Assembly (NCBI GenBank): GCA_003263775.1 | Contig: JYJJ01000001.1 | Coordinates: 53,053 to 117,052, forward strand | Origin: Vibrio maritimus | GTDB taxonomy: Bacteria > Pseudomonadota > Gammaproteobacteria > Enterobacterales > Vibrionaceae | DNA length: 64,000 nucleotides | Direction: 5' to 3' | Part shown: positions 1 through 10,202 of the stretch, piece after piece | How the letters are laid out: each line of letters begins with the position of its first letter | Position numbering within the stretch: position 1 is the first letter of the stretch | Translations under genes and position numbers: made by a program | The notes under the pieces: generated by a model | Database searches by the model: none | Seen by the model: the letters and a program-made list of their open reading frames with translations, nothing else | What the model was told of the DNA's origin: nothing

Positions 1-104
1 GGAACCCGCTAGCGAAAAGCATGGCTTGTTTTAGTAGTGCTGCGACGAGTTGTGCTACTATCCCATCAAAGGCTTGCAGAGATAAAGCCAAAGTAAATTA
101 TGAT

Positions 105-128
105 AAGAAGATGCCATGGCATCTTCTT
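105..128. terminator. Perfect 24-bp palindrome, possible terminator
   Basis: The 24 bases read identically on both strands (AAGAAGATGCC on the left arm), so RNA from either strand can fold into a long hairpin. No proper T-run follows, so termination is an inference. It lies 22 bp before the hldE start and may end the transcript of the gene to the left, which is not in the window. Confidence 0.45.
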
Positions 129-150
129 TGTCACTATGTGGAGTACAGAA

Positions 151-1581
151 ATGAAACCCATCCTACCGAATTACAGCGATTCTGGCGTATTAATTGTTGG
201 CGATGTGATGCTTGATCGCTACTGGTATGGTCCAACGGGGCGCATCTCACCAGAAGCGCCAGTACCTGTAGTGAAAGTAGAAAACAACGAAGAGCGTCCA
301 GGTGGTGCTGCAAACGTGGCCATGAACATTGCCTCTCTTGGTGGCCATGCTCACACCATTGGTTTAGTGGGGATGGATGAGCCAGCGAAAGTGCTGACCG
401 AGACGCTGACTTCACTGAAAGTGAAATGTGACTTTGTTGCGTTGCCAGACTACCCAACCATCACCAAACTGCGTGTATTGAGCCGTGGTCAACAGCTTAT
501 TCGTCTCGACTTCGAAGATAAGTTTGAGAACACAGACCCAGAGTTGGTACTGGCGAAAATGGAGCAAGCGCTACCCGATGTTCGTGCCGTGATCTTATCG
601 GATTATGCCAAAGGCGCACTAGAACACGTTCAGCGCTATATTCAAAAAGCCAAAGAGGCTAGCGTTCCCGTATTTATTGACCCGAAAGGCGCGGATTTTG
701 AACGCTATCGCGGTGCAACCTTACTGACACCAAACATGGCTGAGTTTGAGCATGTTGTGGGGAAAGTGAAGAACGAACAAGAGCTGATTGAAAAAGGCAA
801 TGCACTTATCGATCAGTTCGACTTTGAAGCGCTACTGGTGACGCGAAGCGAGCACGGTATGACCTTGCTACGCCGTGGTCTAGAGCCATTCCATCTACCG
901 ACTCAAGCCAAAGAAGTTTATGACGTAACAGGTGCAGGCGATACGGTGATTTCAGTATTGGCGGCATCGGTTGCAGCAGGCAAACCGCTAGATGAAGCGT
1001 GTGCACTGGCTAATGCAGCAGCAGGTGTGGTTGTTGGTAAACTGGGTACGTCAACGCTTTCAACGATTGAACTTGCTGAAGCCATTCACGGTAGTCAAGA
1101 TACTGACTATGGCGTGATTAGCGAGCAAGCACTTATTGAAGCTGTTGCTAAAGCGCGCGCGAAAGGTGAGAAAGTGGTCATGACCAATGGCTGCTTTGAT
1201 ATCTTACATGCTGGTCATGTTTCTTATCTTAACCACGCAGCAGAGCTTGGCGATCGCTTGATTGTGGCGGTCAATACCGATGAATCTGTGCGTGCATTGA
1301 AAGGTCCGGGTCGCCCAGTGAATCCAACGGATCGCCGTATGGCAGTACTTGCTGGTCTGGGTGCTGTGGATTGGGTAGTACCGTTTTCGGAAGAGACGCC
1401 GCGTCGTTTGATCTCTGAAGTGCTTCCATCACTGTTGGTGAAAGGTGGCGATTACAAACCAGAAGAGATTGCTGGTGGTAAGGAAGTGATTGCGGCGGGC
1501 GGTGAGGTTAAGGTACTTAACTTCGAAGATGGCTGCTCAACAACAGAAATCATTGAAGCAATTAAAGGTGGTAGAGGCTAA
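151..1581 (+). CDS. hldE: Bifunctional heptose-7-phosphate kinase / heptose-1-phosphate adenylyltransferase HldE
   Basis: HldE makes ADP-heptose for the LPS inner core: its N-terminal ribokinase (PfkB) half phosphorylates D-glycero-D-manno-heptose 7-phosphate and its C-terminal half adenylates the heptose 1-phosphate. The kinase signature DVTGAGDT is near residue 260 and the nucleotidyltransferase motif [12 protein letters not shown] is near residue 350. The product is 476 residues, like the 477 of E. coli. I chose the ATG at 151, which has GGAG seven bases upstream, over the ATG at 100, whose extra residues overlap the upstream palindrome. A bidirectional terminator separates it from convergent tolC. 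Confidence 0.95.
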   Translation: MKPILPNYSDSGVLIVGDVMLDRYWYGPTGRISPEAPVPVVKVENNEERPGGAANVAMNIASLGGHAHTIGLVGMDEPAKVLTETLTSLKVKCDFVALPDYPTITKLRVLSRGQQLIRLDFEDKFENTDPELVLAKMEQALPDVRAVILSDYAKGALEHVQRYIQKAKEASVPVFIDPKGADFERYRGATLLTPNMAEFEHVVGKVKNEQELIEKGNALIDQFDFEALLVTRSEHGMTLLRRGLEPFHLPTQAKEVYDVTGAGDTVISVLAASVAAGKPLDEACALANAAAGVVVGKLGTSTLSTIELAEAIHGSQDTDYGVISEQALIEAVAKARAKGEKVVMTNGCFDILHAGHVSYLNHAAELGDRLIVAVNTDESVRALKGPGRPVNPTDRRMAVLAGLGAVDWVVPFSEETPRRLISEVLPSLLVKGGDYKPEEIAGGKEVIAAGGEVKVLNFEDGCSTTEIIEAIKGGRG

Positions 1582-1606
1582 TTTAAGCCCTAATACCAAA
1601 AGAAAC

Positions 1607-1633
1607 AAAAGGGACGCCGAGGCGTCCCTTTTT
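1607..1633. terminator. Bidirectional terminator between hldE and tolC
   Basis: A 12-bp stem (AAAAGGGACGCC with its complement) has a two-base central gap, an A-run on the left and a T-run on the right, so it can serve both convergent genes. The flanking AATACC and GGTATT extend the symmetry. Confidence 0.85.
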
Positions 1634-1651
1634 GGTATTACTGACTATGAG

Positions 1652-2971
1652 TTAGTTTGCTTTCTTAAGGCCAGCATTGATATCAATGATATCTTGCTCA
1701 CTCAAAGTACCTACAGATTGACGTAGGTTTAGCACACTCACGATGTAGTCGTAACGAGCATCAGATAGGTTGCTTTCTGCATCGTACAGCGCCTGAGTCG
1801 CTTCAAGTACGTCAACGATAGTACGCGTACCCACATCGAAACCTGCTTTGGTTGCTTCTAGTGCTGATTCAGCAGAAATTACCGTCTGCTCAAATGCACG
1901 GATTGCACCGATAGAAGAGTTGATGTTGTTGTTGTTCGCGCGAACGTTACGAACTACCGAGCGGTAAGTTTGCTCTAGCTGTTCGCTTGCTTCAACGTAT
2001 GCAAACTCTGCTTGGCGGGTTTGCGAGGTAATGTTACCACCGGTGTATAGCGGTACCGATAGATTGATGCCAGCGTTAAACGCATTTACTGTCTCAGAAG
2101 GAGTACCATAGCGACTGTTGTTGCTGTTTCTTTCGTTGTCGTAGCCATAGCCACCATCAAGGGTAAGCTTAGGCAGGTGACCAGAGCTTGCCAGCGTGAT
2201 GTTGTCTTTAGCGATATCTTGGCCGATACGCGCAGACAGTAGGTCTAAGTTCTTCGACTGTGCTTCTTCTAGGAAGAAGTTCACGTTTTGCTCAGGGCGA
2301 GCCGCAGCGAAACGATCGGTATCAAGGATATCGATATTGTTGTGCTCTTGACCTGTGATTTCACGCAGTGCTTCGTATTGGTTCAGTAGGTTGTTTTCTG
2401 CAACCACTTCATCGGCAAGTACGCGGTCATACTGAGCTTGCGCATCATGTACGTCGGTAATTGCTGATAGACCTACTTCAAAACGCTGTTTAGTCTGCTC
2501 TAGCTGACGAGCAACCGCGGCTTTGTTGGCGCGAACAGATTCAAGAGCATCTTTAGAACGTAGCACTTCAAAGTATGCTTGCGCGGTGCGAAGGATTAGG
2601 GATTGTTGCGCCGCTGCATATTGAGAGTCTGCTTGACGAGCCGTTTTCTCTGCCGTGTCTAGCGTGATCCAACTTGCACGGTTGTATAGCTCTTGAGAGA
2701 AGCCAACACCAGCCGTTAGATTAGTACTGTCCTGAGGATCAAAGTCAGACGAAGTAAAGTCTAAACCCGCTGTCAGATTAATTTGTGGTAGAAGTGTTGC
2801 ACGAGCAGAATTGATCGCTTCAAATGCACGATCACGTTGAGCGGCTGCACGTAGCAACTGAGGATCGTTTTGCTTTGCTTGATCGTAGATCTCGGTTAGG
2901 GAGTCGGCCCATGTCGCTGCACTTACGCTTCCTAATGCAGCTGTAATAAAGAGTGGAAGCAGTTTTTTCAT
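1652..2971 (-). CDS. tolC: Outer membrane channel protein TolC
   Basis: TolC is the trimeric outer-membrane exit duct of RND efflux pumps and type I secretion. The 439-residue protein starts with a signal peptide (MKKLLPLFITAALGSVSAATWA, cut after about residue 22) followed by DSLTEIYDQAKQNDP, typical of the mature TolC N-terminus. Two internally repeated outer membrane efflux domains follow at about 25-220 and 230-425, rich in Q, N and A as expected for the coiled-coil barrel. The length equals Vibrio TolC. It is transcribed away from nudF, and the 230-bp gap between their starts should hold both promoters. Confidence 0.95.
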   Translation of the reverse strand: MKKLLPLFITAALGSVSAATWADSLTEIYDQAKQNDPQLLRAAAQRDRAFEAINSARATLLPQINLTAGLDFTSSDFDPQDSTNLTAGVGFSQELYNRASWITLDTAEKTARQADSQYAAAQQSLILRTAQAYFEVLRSKDALESVRANKAAVARQLEQTKQRFEVGLSAITDVHDAQAQYDRVLADEVVAENNLLNQYEALREITGQEHNNIDILDTDRFAAARPEQNVNFFLEEAQSKNLDLLSARIGQDIAKDNITLASSGHLPKLTLDGGYGYDNERNSNNSRYGTPSETVNAFNAGINLSVPLYTGGNITSQTRQAEFAYVEASEQLEQTYRSVVRNVRANNNNINSSIGAIRAFEQTVISAESALEATKAGFDVGTRTIVDVLEATQALYDAESNLSDARYDYIVSVLNLRQSVGTLSEQDIIDINAGLKKAN

Positions 2972-3203
2972 TTGTCCTAATCCTGCCTAGTAATACTAAT
3001 AAAGGTATGATTCACAGTTTAACTTAAATTGGCCGTAATTCACTCGAAACTTTGCACTTTTTTACGCAAGCTCACCAAAAGTTGAGACAAATAATTAACC
3101 AGAATCAAATTAATTTTGAATTTTTACGTGAAAAATTGAGCCGTGTCCTTGGTAGTCGCTCTATTCCTTGAGTAACTATAAGGTTCACGGAAGTCAGAGG
3201 TCG

Positions 3204-3829
3204 ATGATGAAAGACGGATTACAGCCAAACGAACAGTATACGCCGCAAGACGTAGAGGTTGTGTCAAAACAAACCGTATTTAAAGGTTTTTTTGAAATGG
3301 TTCAGTTTCGCTTCAAGCATAAGCGCTTTGAAGGGGGCTGGAGTGCATTAATTGACCGAGAAATGTTTGTTCGTGGTGATGCAGCCGCTATGCTGCCTTA
3401 TGATCCGATCACTGACCAAGTCGTGCTTATTGAACAAATCCGTGTTGGTGCTCTTGAACACTCTCATCCATGCAAATAGAAATTGTTGCCGGCATTGTCG
3501 ATAAGCAAGAGAGTATCGAAGAGCTGGTTTGTCGTGAAGCAGTGGAAGAAGCGGGCGTTGATGTTAAGCAGTTAGTGCCCATTACGCGGTACTACCCATC
3601 TTCCGGTGGCTGTAACGAGCGAATTTCTGTGTTTGTTGGTCATGTTGATGCGACGCAGGCGTGTGGTGTTCACGGCCTTGAAAGTGAAGGTGAAGACATC
3701 CGTGTGAGCGTGGTATCTCGCGAACGTGCTTACCAAATGGTGGAGAATGGCGAGATTGAAAATGGCGCCTCCATTATCGCCTTACAATGGTTACAACTGA
3801 ATTACCAAAAGCTCAAGCAGCAATGGTAG
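3204..3829 (+). CDS. nudF: ADP-ribose pyrophosphatase NudF (reading frame broken by one missing base)
   Basis: NudF hydrolyses ADP-ribose to AMP and ribose 5-phosphate. The Nudix box is complete (G-x5-E-x7-REAVEEAGV, DNA about 3494-3562), and the C-terminus RVSVVSRERAYQMVE closely follows E. coli NudF. The frame breaks near 3471, where CATCCATGCAAATA should read CATCCATGGCAAATA: one G is missing from a GG pair. With it restored the gene encodes 208 residues, against 209 in E. coli. AGAGG at 3196-3200 supports ATG 3204 or 3207; a TTG at 3168 would add 12 residues. It heads the nudF-yqiB-cpdA-yqiA run. Confidence 0.9.
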
Positions 3830-3841
3830 AGGGAATTTTTT

Positions 3842-4288
3842 ATGGCTCGCGTTGTCGATACTAATACGTATCATGTTGATCTTGCTGAGTTAATGCGTGT
3901 TTATGAAACTAACTACGCTAAGCTCAATCGCTTGATCCCAACACAGCCAGAAGTAGGGGATGTGCGCTGCTATCAAGCAGGCTCACTGACTTACCAATTA
4001 GAAGTGCGAGAAGTGACGAAGTACACAACATTGGTTGAAATTTTCCAAGATGATGAGCTTCCTGTTTTCCCATTGCCTAAAATGACCGTTAGGCTCTATC
4101 ACGATGCAAAAGTGGCAGAGGTAAGTGATTGCGAAAACGCGTCTCGCGTCCAAGCAAGGTACGATTACCCCAACGCAAAGATGCATCAAAAGGACGAAAA
4201 ATTTCAGTTCAATCAGTTTTTAAGTGATTGGCTGACGTTCTGTTTAAAAAATGGCATTAGTCGAGCTCCGATCATGTATCGCAGCTAA
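3842..4288 (+). CDS. yqiB: DUF1249 family protein YqiB
   Basis: This 148-residue protein of unknown biochemical role belongs to the DUF1249/YqiB family, recognised from YETNYAKLNRLIP near the N-terminus and the Tyr- and acid-rich middle. There is no signal peptide or membrane segment. It lies 12 bp after nudF and 30 bp before cpdA, in the same order as in E. coli and other vibrios, so it is probably co-transcribed with them. The conserved neighbourhood is the only functional hint. Confidence 0.85.
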   Translation: MARVVDTNTYHVDLAELMRVYETNYAKLNRLIPTQPEVGDVRCYQAGSLTYQLEVREVTKYTTLVEIFQDDELPVFPLPKMTVRLYHDAKVAEVSDCENASRVQARYDYPNAKMHQKDEKFQFNQFLSDWLTFCLKNGISRAPIMYRS

Positions 4289-4318
4289 CAAGAATTATAA
4301 TTTCAGGTTTTTAATATT

Positions 4319-5143
4319 TTGAACACAACACCCAGTGATGAATCTCAGTTAAGTAGCGTTAGGTTGCTGCAATTAACGGACACGCATCTGTTTGCGCCTG
4401 ATGATGGTTGCTTACTGAGTGTTAATACCCAAGATAGTTTTCACGCCGTCGTAGCGGAAGTGATGCAGCAAGGTACACCGTTTGATGCCTTGCTCGCGAC
4501 GGGCGATATTTCTCAGGATCATACCGAAGCGTCGTATCAAAAATTTGTCGCTGGCATCGAGCCGTTAGGCTTGCCTTGTTATTGGCTGCCTGGCAACCAT
4601 GACTATAAGCCGTGCATGAACAGTGTCGTGAGTGCACCGCTTATTCAAGATGTGACTTACGCGTTGCTCGGTGAGCATTGGCAAGTATTGTTGCTTGATT
4701 CGCAAGTGGTTGGTGTACCTCACGGTCGACTCAGTGACAGTCAGCTGGACTTTTTGGATCGCAAACTGACTGAGCATAGCGACAGACATACATTAGTGCT
4801 ATTGCATCACCACCCGATGCTGGTGAATAGCGCATGGCTTGACCAACACTCGCTCAAAGATGCGCACGAGTTTTGGCAGGTGGTGGAAAAGCACAACAAT
4901 GTTCGCGCTGTATTGTGTGGCCATATCCATCAAGAGTTGGATCACCTTCGCAATGATGTTCGTGTGCTTGCAACACCTTCAACGTGCGTGCAGTTTAAAC
5001 CAAACTCCAATGAGTTTGCGCTTGATACTCGCTCACCAGGTTGGCGCGAGCTAGAGCTGTGTGCCGATGGTGAAGTAAAAACAACGGTAAAAAGGCTACC
5101 GCATGGCGCATTTCGTCCCGATTTTAATGCGGAAGGTTACTAA
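4319..5143 (+). CDS. cpdA: 3',5'-cyclic-AMP phosphodiesterase CpdA (TTG start)
   Basis: CpdA is a metallophosphoesterase that degrades cAMP and so tunes CRP signalling. The metal-binding motifs appear in order: DTHLF, GDISQD, GNHD, LLHHHP and GHIHQE. The 274 residues align end to end with the 275 of E. coli CpdA, including the closing EGY. The only start giving this length is the TTG at 4319 with a weak upstream CAGG, which suggests low translation. The stop codon overlaps the yqiA start by one base (TAATG), indicating translational coupling. Confidence 0.93.
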   Translation: MNTTPSDESQLSSVRLLQLTDTHLFAPDDGCLLSVNTQDSFHAVVAEVMQQGTPFDALLATGDISQDHTEASYQKFVAGIEPLGLPCYWLPGNHDYKPCMNSVVSAPLIQDVTYALLGEHWQVLLLDSQVVGVPHGRLSDSQLDFLDRKLTEHSDRHTLVLLHHHPMLVNSAWLDQHSLKDAHEFWQVVEKHNNVRAVLCGHIHQELDHLRNDVRVLATPSTCVQFKPNSNEFALDTRSPGWRELELCADGEVKTTVKRLPHGAFRPDFNAEGY

Positions 5144-5730
5144 TGAGCGCAAAGCGTCCACTGCTTCTTTATATCCACGGCTTTAACAGCTCACCAAAGT
5201 CGTTTAAGGCTCAGGCTATGTTGGCGTACTGCCAGCAGGCGAGGCCTGATATCAAAGTTGTCGTGCCGCAAATGCCGTGTTTTCCAGAGCAGGCTGCGTG
5301 CTACCTTGAGCAAGTCGTGGGTCAATACCAAGCGGACTACCAGATAGCGCTGGTTGGAAGCTCGCTGGGCGGTTACCTATCAACTTGGCTCAACAGCCAT
5401 TATGGCTTTAAAGCTGTGTTGATAAATCCAGCAGTTAAGCCCTACGAGCTATTACTAGACTATTTAGGTGAACAGCAAAACCCATATACGCAGGAGCGTT
5501 ATGTGTTGGAAGCGAAACACATTGATGAGCTCAAAGCGCTCGATGTCGAGATCATTCAATCTCCTGACGATTTTTGGCTGTTACAGCAAGAGGGCGATGA
5601 GGTGTTGGATTATCGCCAGGCGGTCGTCAAGTATCGTCAATGTAAGCAAACCGTCGAGGAAAATGGCGATCATAGCTTTGTCGGTTTTGAACGATTCCCT
5701 GAACAGATTATCCGCTTCCTAGGGCTGTAA
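5143..5730 (+). CDS. yqiA: YqiA-type alpha/beta-hydrolase esterase
   Basis: A 195-residue cytosolic alpha/beta hydrolase of the UPF0227/YqiA family. The catalytic serine sits in GSSLGG (GxSxG) at about residue 72, the histidine in GDHSF near the C-terminus, and the N-terminal IHGFNSSPKS is the family signature with the oxyanion region. E. coli YqiA acts on short acyl and palmitoyl-CoA esters; the substrate here is unknown. It is coupled to cpdA and precedes parE by 236 bp. Confidence 0.9.
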   Translation: MSAKRPLLLYIHGFNSSPKSFKAQAMLAYCQQARPDIKVVVPQMPCFPEQAACYLEQVVGQYQADYQIALVGSSLGGYLSTWLNSHYGFKAVLINPAVKPYELLLDYLGEQQNPYTQERYVLEAKHIDELKALDVEIIQSPDDFWLLQQEGDEVLDYRQAVVKYRQCKQTVEENGDHSFVGFERFPEQIIRFLGL

Positions 5731-5744
5731 TCGTCGCTTTTTTC

Positions 5745-5762
5745 GTCTCCCCTTGAGGAGAC
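5745..5762 (+). terminator. Weak hairpin after yqiA
   Basis: A six-base-pair stem (GTCTCC/GGAGAC) with a six-base loop lies 14 bp after the yqiA stop. No solid T-run follows directly, so it may be only a partial terminator before parE. Confidence 0.35.
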
Positions 5763-5966
5763 AGTCATAATTTTCCCTCCAACTTCTGCGTGAAACTTGA
5801 CAACACTTGCGTTGAGCCAGACTATGATGTGTCTGTACTTGCGCGTAGCCCGCAGTGGTGCACTATTCAACGATGCACGATTTAACAAACGGGCCAGCGA
5901 CACTAAGTCGCAATCTCTATTTTTGCTGCTAAGTATCAATCATTATTTGAGTAAAATTTCCGTATT

Positions 5967-7846
5967 ATGACAGAACAATATAATGCTGGAGCCATTGAGG
6001 TTCTCAATGGTCTTGAGCCAGTACGTCGCCGACCAGGGATGTATACGGATACAGCGCGCCCAAACCATTTGGGACAAGAAGTTATCGATAACAGTGTCGA
6101 TGAAGCGCTAGCCGGACATGCCTCTAAGGTACAAGTCATTCTGCATGCCGACCAATCGCTAGAAGTGATTGATGATGGTCGTGGTATGCCAGTCGATATC
6201 CACCCTGAAGAGAAGATTTCAGGTGTTGAGCTTATTTTCTGTAAGCTCCACGCAGGTGGTAAGTTCTCGAACAAAAACTATCAATTCTCCGGCGGTTTGC
6301 ACGGGGTTGGTATCTCTGTGGTTAACGCACTTTCGAAACGCGTTGAAGTTGCAGTGCGTCGCGATGGTCAAGTGTATGAAATGGCCTTTGAGCACGGCAA
6401 TAAAGTTCAAGAACTGACAGTCACTGGCACTTGTGGTCGCCGCAATCGCGGTACCAGCGTTCATTTTTGGCCTGATGCGAGCTATTTTGACTCGGCGAAC
6501 TTCTCGGTCACTCGTCTGGTGAACAACCTGCGTGCGAAAGCGGTGTTGTGTCCGGGTCTGGAAATTACCTTTACCGATAAGGTAAATGGCAAAGATTATA
6601 AGTGGTACTACGAAGATGGTCTAAAAGACTATCTAGCGGAAGGCGTAAAAGGCTACGCAGTCCTACCTGAAGCACCATTTACCGGCGAATTTTCTGCTGA
6701 AACGGAAGCGGCAACCTGGGCTGTTATCTGGCAGCCAGAAGGCGGTGAGATGATCACCGAAAGCTATGTTAACTTGATCCCAACAGCTCAAGGCGGTACG
6801 CACGTTAATGGTCTGCGTCAAGGCTTACTGGATGCGATGCGTGAGTTCTGCGAATTCCGTAACTTGCTACCTCGCGGCGTCAAGCTAACCGGTGATGATG
6901 TGTTTGAGCGCTGCTCATACGTACTGTCCATTAAGATGCAAGATCCACAATTTGCTGGACAAACCAAAGAGCGCCTCTCTTCTCGTCAGTGCGCGGCGTT
7001 TGTCTCAGGTGTTGTTAAAGATGCCTTTAGCTTGTGGCTGAATGAGAAGCCGCAGCTTGCTGAGCAGTTAGCGGAAGTGTGTATTGCCAATGCTCACCGC
7101 CGTATGCGCGCAAGCAAAAAAGTGGTGCGTAAGAAAGTGGCTTCTGGCCCTGCGCTACCAGGTAAGCTCACAGACTGTTCGCAACAAGACTTAAACCGCA
7201 CCGAAATCTTCTTCGTGGAGGGTGACTCGGCGGGTGGTAGTGCCAAACAGGCACGCGATCGTGAGTTCCAAGCGTGATGCCATTGCGCGGTAAGATCCTC
7301 AATACGTGGGAAGTATCGGCAGACCAAGTTCTGGCGTCGCAAGAAGTGCACGATATCTCCGTCGCTTTGGGCATCGACCCGGATACCGAAAACCTTGAAG
7401 GCTTGCGTTACGGTAAGGTGTGTATTCTTGCCGATGCGGACTCGGATGGTCTTCACATTGCAACGCTGCTATGTGCACTCTTTACCAAGCATTTCCGCTC
7501 GTTGGTTGCTGCCGGACACGTCTATGTCGCCATGCCACCTCTGTATCGTATCGACTGTGGTAAAGAGGTGTTCTACGCCCTTGATGACGATGAAAAAGAT
7601 GGCGTGCTTGAGCGTCTGAGCAAGAAGAAAGCGAAGATCAACGTCCAGCGATTCAAAGGTCTGGGTGAGATGAACCCACTTCAGCTGCGAGAAACCACGA
7701 TGGACCCTAACACCCGTCGCTTGGTGCAGTTGACCATTGATGATGACGAAGCCACTAATGAAATGATGGATATGCTGCTTGGTAAGAAGCGTGCTGATGA
7801 TCGTCGTAGCTGGCTACAAAACAACGGTGACATGGCTGAGGTATAA
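5967..7846 (+). CDS. parE: DNA topoisomerase IV subunit B ParE (frame broken by one missing base)
   Basis: ParE is the GHKL ATPase subunit of topoisomerase IV, which decatenates sister chromosomes. The N-terminus has the ATP-binding region (DNSVDEA, DDGRGMP, GGLHGVG), then the transducer, then the TOPRIM motifs EGDSAGG and DADSDG. The frame breaks at 7274/7275, where GCGTGATGCCA should read GCGATGATGCCA. One missing A restores [17 protein letters not shown] and a protein of 626 residues, the expected size. Loss of ParE would be lethal, so a sequence error is far likelier than a mutation. parC follows after two bases. Confidence 0.95.
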
Positions 7847-7848
7847 CA

Positions 7849-10126
7849 ATGTCGACTGAAATGTCTTTTGATGGTGTAGAACAGCTGCCTCTGCGAAAGT
7901 TCACTGAAGACGCCTATCTGAATTACTCAATGTACGTGATTATGGATCGTGCATTGCCTTACATCGGTGATGGATTGAAACCCGTACAGCGCCGCATTAT
8001 CTATGCGATGTCTGAGCTGGGTCTGTCCGCATCGGCGAAATACAAAAAATCGGCACGTACCGTTGGTGACGTGTTGGGTAAATACCATCCACACGGCGAC
8101 TCGGCGTGTTATGAAGCCATGGTATTGATGGCTCAGCCATTCTCTTATCGTTACCCATTGGTGGACGGTCAAGGCAACTGGGGTGCCCCAGACGATCCGA
8201 AATCGTTCGCTGCGATGCGTTATACCGAAGCCAAGCTGTCTAAGTTTGCAGAGGTACTGCTGGGTGAAGTTGGCCAAGGCACGGTTGAGTGGCAGCCAAA
8301 CTTTGACGGCACGATGAAAGAGCCGAAGATCTTACCGGCACGATTGCCTCATATCCTGCTTAATGGCATCACGGGTATCGCAGTTGGTATGGCAACGGAT
8401 ATCCCACCGCATAATATGCGAGAGATTGCCGACGCGACAATTCATCTTATTGATAAGCCAAAATCTGAGCTTGCTGAGGTGATGGAGTTTGTTAAAGGGC
8501 CTGATTACCCAACTGAAGCTGAAATCATTTCACCGCAAGCCGACCTAGAGAAAATCTATCGTACCGGCCGTGGTAGTGTGAAGATGCGAGCAGTTTGGCA
8601 TAAGGAAGGCTCGGAGATTGTCATCACCGCGCTTCCACATCAGGTTTCTGGCGCTAAGCTACTTGAGCAGATCGCTAACCAAATGCGCGCCAAAAAACTG
8701 CCAATGGTAGATGACCTGCGCGATGAATCGGATCACGAAAACCCAACGCGTATCGTTGTTGTACCGCGCTCAAACCGCATTGATTGCGACCAGCTGATGA
8801 ATCACTTGTTCGCATCGACCGATCTTGAGAAGAACTTCCGTGTGAACCTCAACATGATCGGCCTCGATAACCGCCCACAAGTGAAAGGTCTGATACAGAT
8901 CTTAACGGAGTGGATTGAGTATCGCCGTGAGACAGTACGTAAACGCCTCCAGTATCGCCTAGACAAGATCCTAGCTCGTTTACACATCCTTGAAGGTTTG
9001 TTGGTTGCTTACCTAAACCTAGATGAAGTGATTGAGATCATTCGTACGGAAGACGATCCAAAAGCCGTGCTGATGGCACGCTTTGGCATCACGGATATTC
9101 AAGCGGATGCGATCTTAGACACCAAACTTCGCCACCTTGCGAAGCTGGAAGAATGAAGATCCGTGGCGAGCAAGACGAGCTTGAGAAAGAGCGTGAGAAG
9201 CTTGAAAAGCTACTTGGCTCTGAGCGTCGTATGAACACGCTATTGAAGAAAGAAATCCAAGCTGACGCAGAGAAGTACGGTGACGACCGCCGCTCTCCAA
9301 TCGTTGAGCGCGCAGAAGCGAAAGCGATGACCGAGCGTGACTTGGTACCTAGTGAACCAATCACGGTTGTGCTGTCAGAGAAAGGCTGGATCCGTCATGC
9401 GAAAGGCCACGATGTGGATGCGAGCGGACTCAACTACAAAGCGGGTGATAAGTTCTTAGCCTCCGCTAAAGGTAAGAGTAATCAGCCAGCGGTGTTCCTT
9501 GGCAGTGATGGACGCAGTTACTCGTTGGAATCGCACTCGTTGCCATCGGCTCGCAGCAAGGTGAACCGATTACAGGGCGACTCAACATCAGTGCGGGCTC
9601 GACAGTGCGCCAGGTGGTGATGGGTGAAGAAGATCAGCTATGGTTGATTGGTTCTGATGCAGGTTATGGCTTTGTGTGTAAAGGTAGTGATCTGCTATCG
9701 AAGAACCGAAGCGGTAAAGCGCTGGTAACTCTGCCACAAGCTTCTGAAGTGATGACGCCAGCAACGGTTGGCGATCTTGAGTCAGACGAAATCTTAGCGA
9801 TCACCAACCAAGGCCGTATGTTGTTGTTCCCGATTAAAGATTTACCACAGCTAGGCAAGGGTAAAGGGAATAAGATCATCAACATTCCATCGGCTAAGGC
9901 GAAGGCGCGTGAGGAGTTTGTTTCTCACTTGATGGCGTTGCCACAAGGTGTATCCATTACCCTTTATGCTGGCAAGCGTAAGCTTGGGCTGAAAGCGAGT
10001 GACCTGGATAACTTCCGCGGTGAACGCGGACGTCGCGGTGGCCTACTGCCACGAGGTCTTCAGCGTGTGACTCGTATTGAGATAGAGACTGGCAACGCAC
10101 CAGAAAGTGCTATCGAAGAAGAGTAA
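7849..10126 (+). CDS. parC: DNA topoisomerase IV subunit A ParC (frame broken twice)
   Basis: ParC is the DNA cleavage and rejoining subunit that pairs with ParE. The quinolone-resistance region reads [16 protein letters not shown]; Ser and Glu stand at the positions usually mutated in resistance, so it is wild type there. The catalytic Tyr is in [11 protein letters not shown]. Two single-base deletions break it: an A near 9153 (GAAATGAAG shortened) and a C near 9557 (AGCCAAGGT shortened). Corrected, it has 759 residues, close to family size. The C-terminal beta-pinwheel ends shortly before a strong terminator. Confidence 0.95.
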
Positions 10127-10141
10127 CCCAATAAAACAAAA

Positions 10142-10168
10142 ACCTCCGACAATGTCGGAGGTTTTTTT
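10142..10168. terminator. Terminator between parC and degS
   Basis: A nine-base-pair stem (ACCTCCGAC/GTCGGAGGT) with a three-base loop is followed by seven T and preceded by an A-run. It can end both parC and convergent degS. Confidence 0.9.
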
Positions 10169-10202
10169 ATATCTGCTTTAAAGAGCCAGGTCTAGTGATG
10201 CG

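Noticed and set aside
2..34. Eleven codons open from the window start to a stop, possibly the end of glnE
   Set aside because: glnE often precedes hldE, but ten residues are too few to recognise, and another frame is equally open.
21..215. 64-residue plus-strand ORF at the left edge
   Set aside because: No ribosome site, no family resemblance, and it runs into hldE in another frame.
7849..10126. Quinolone-resistance changes in parC
   Set aside because: The resistance-determining segment [14 protein letters not shown] has the wild-type Ser and Glu.
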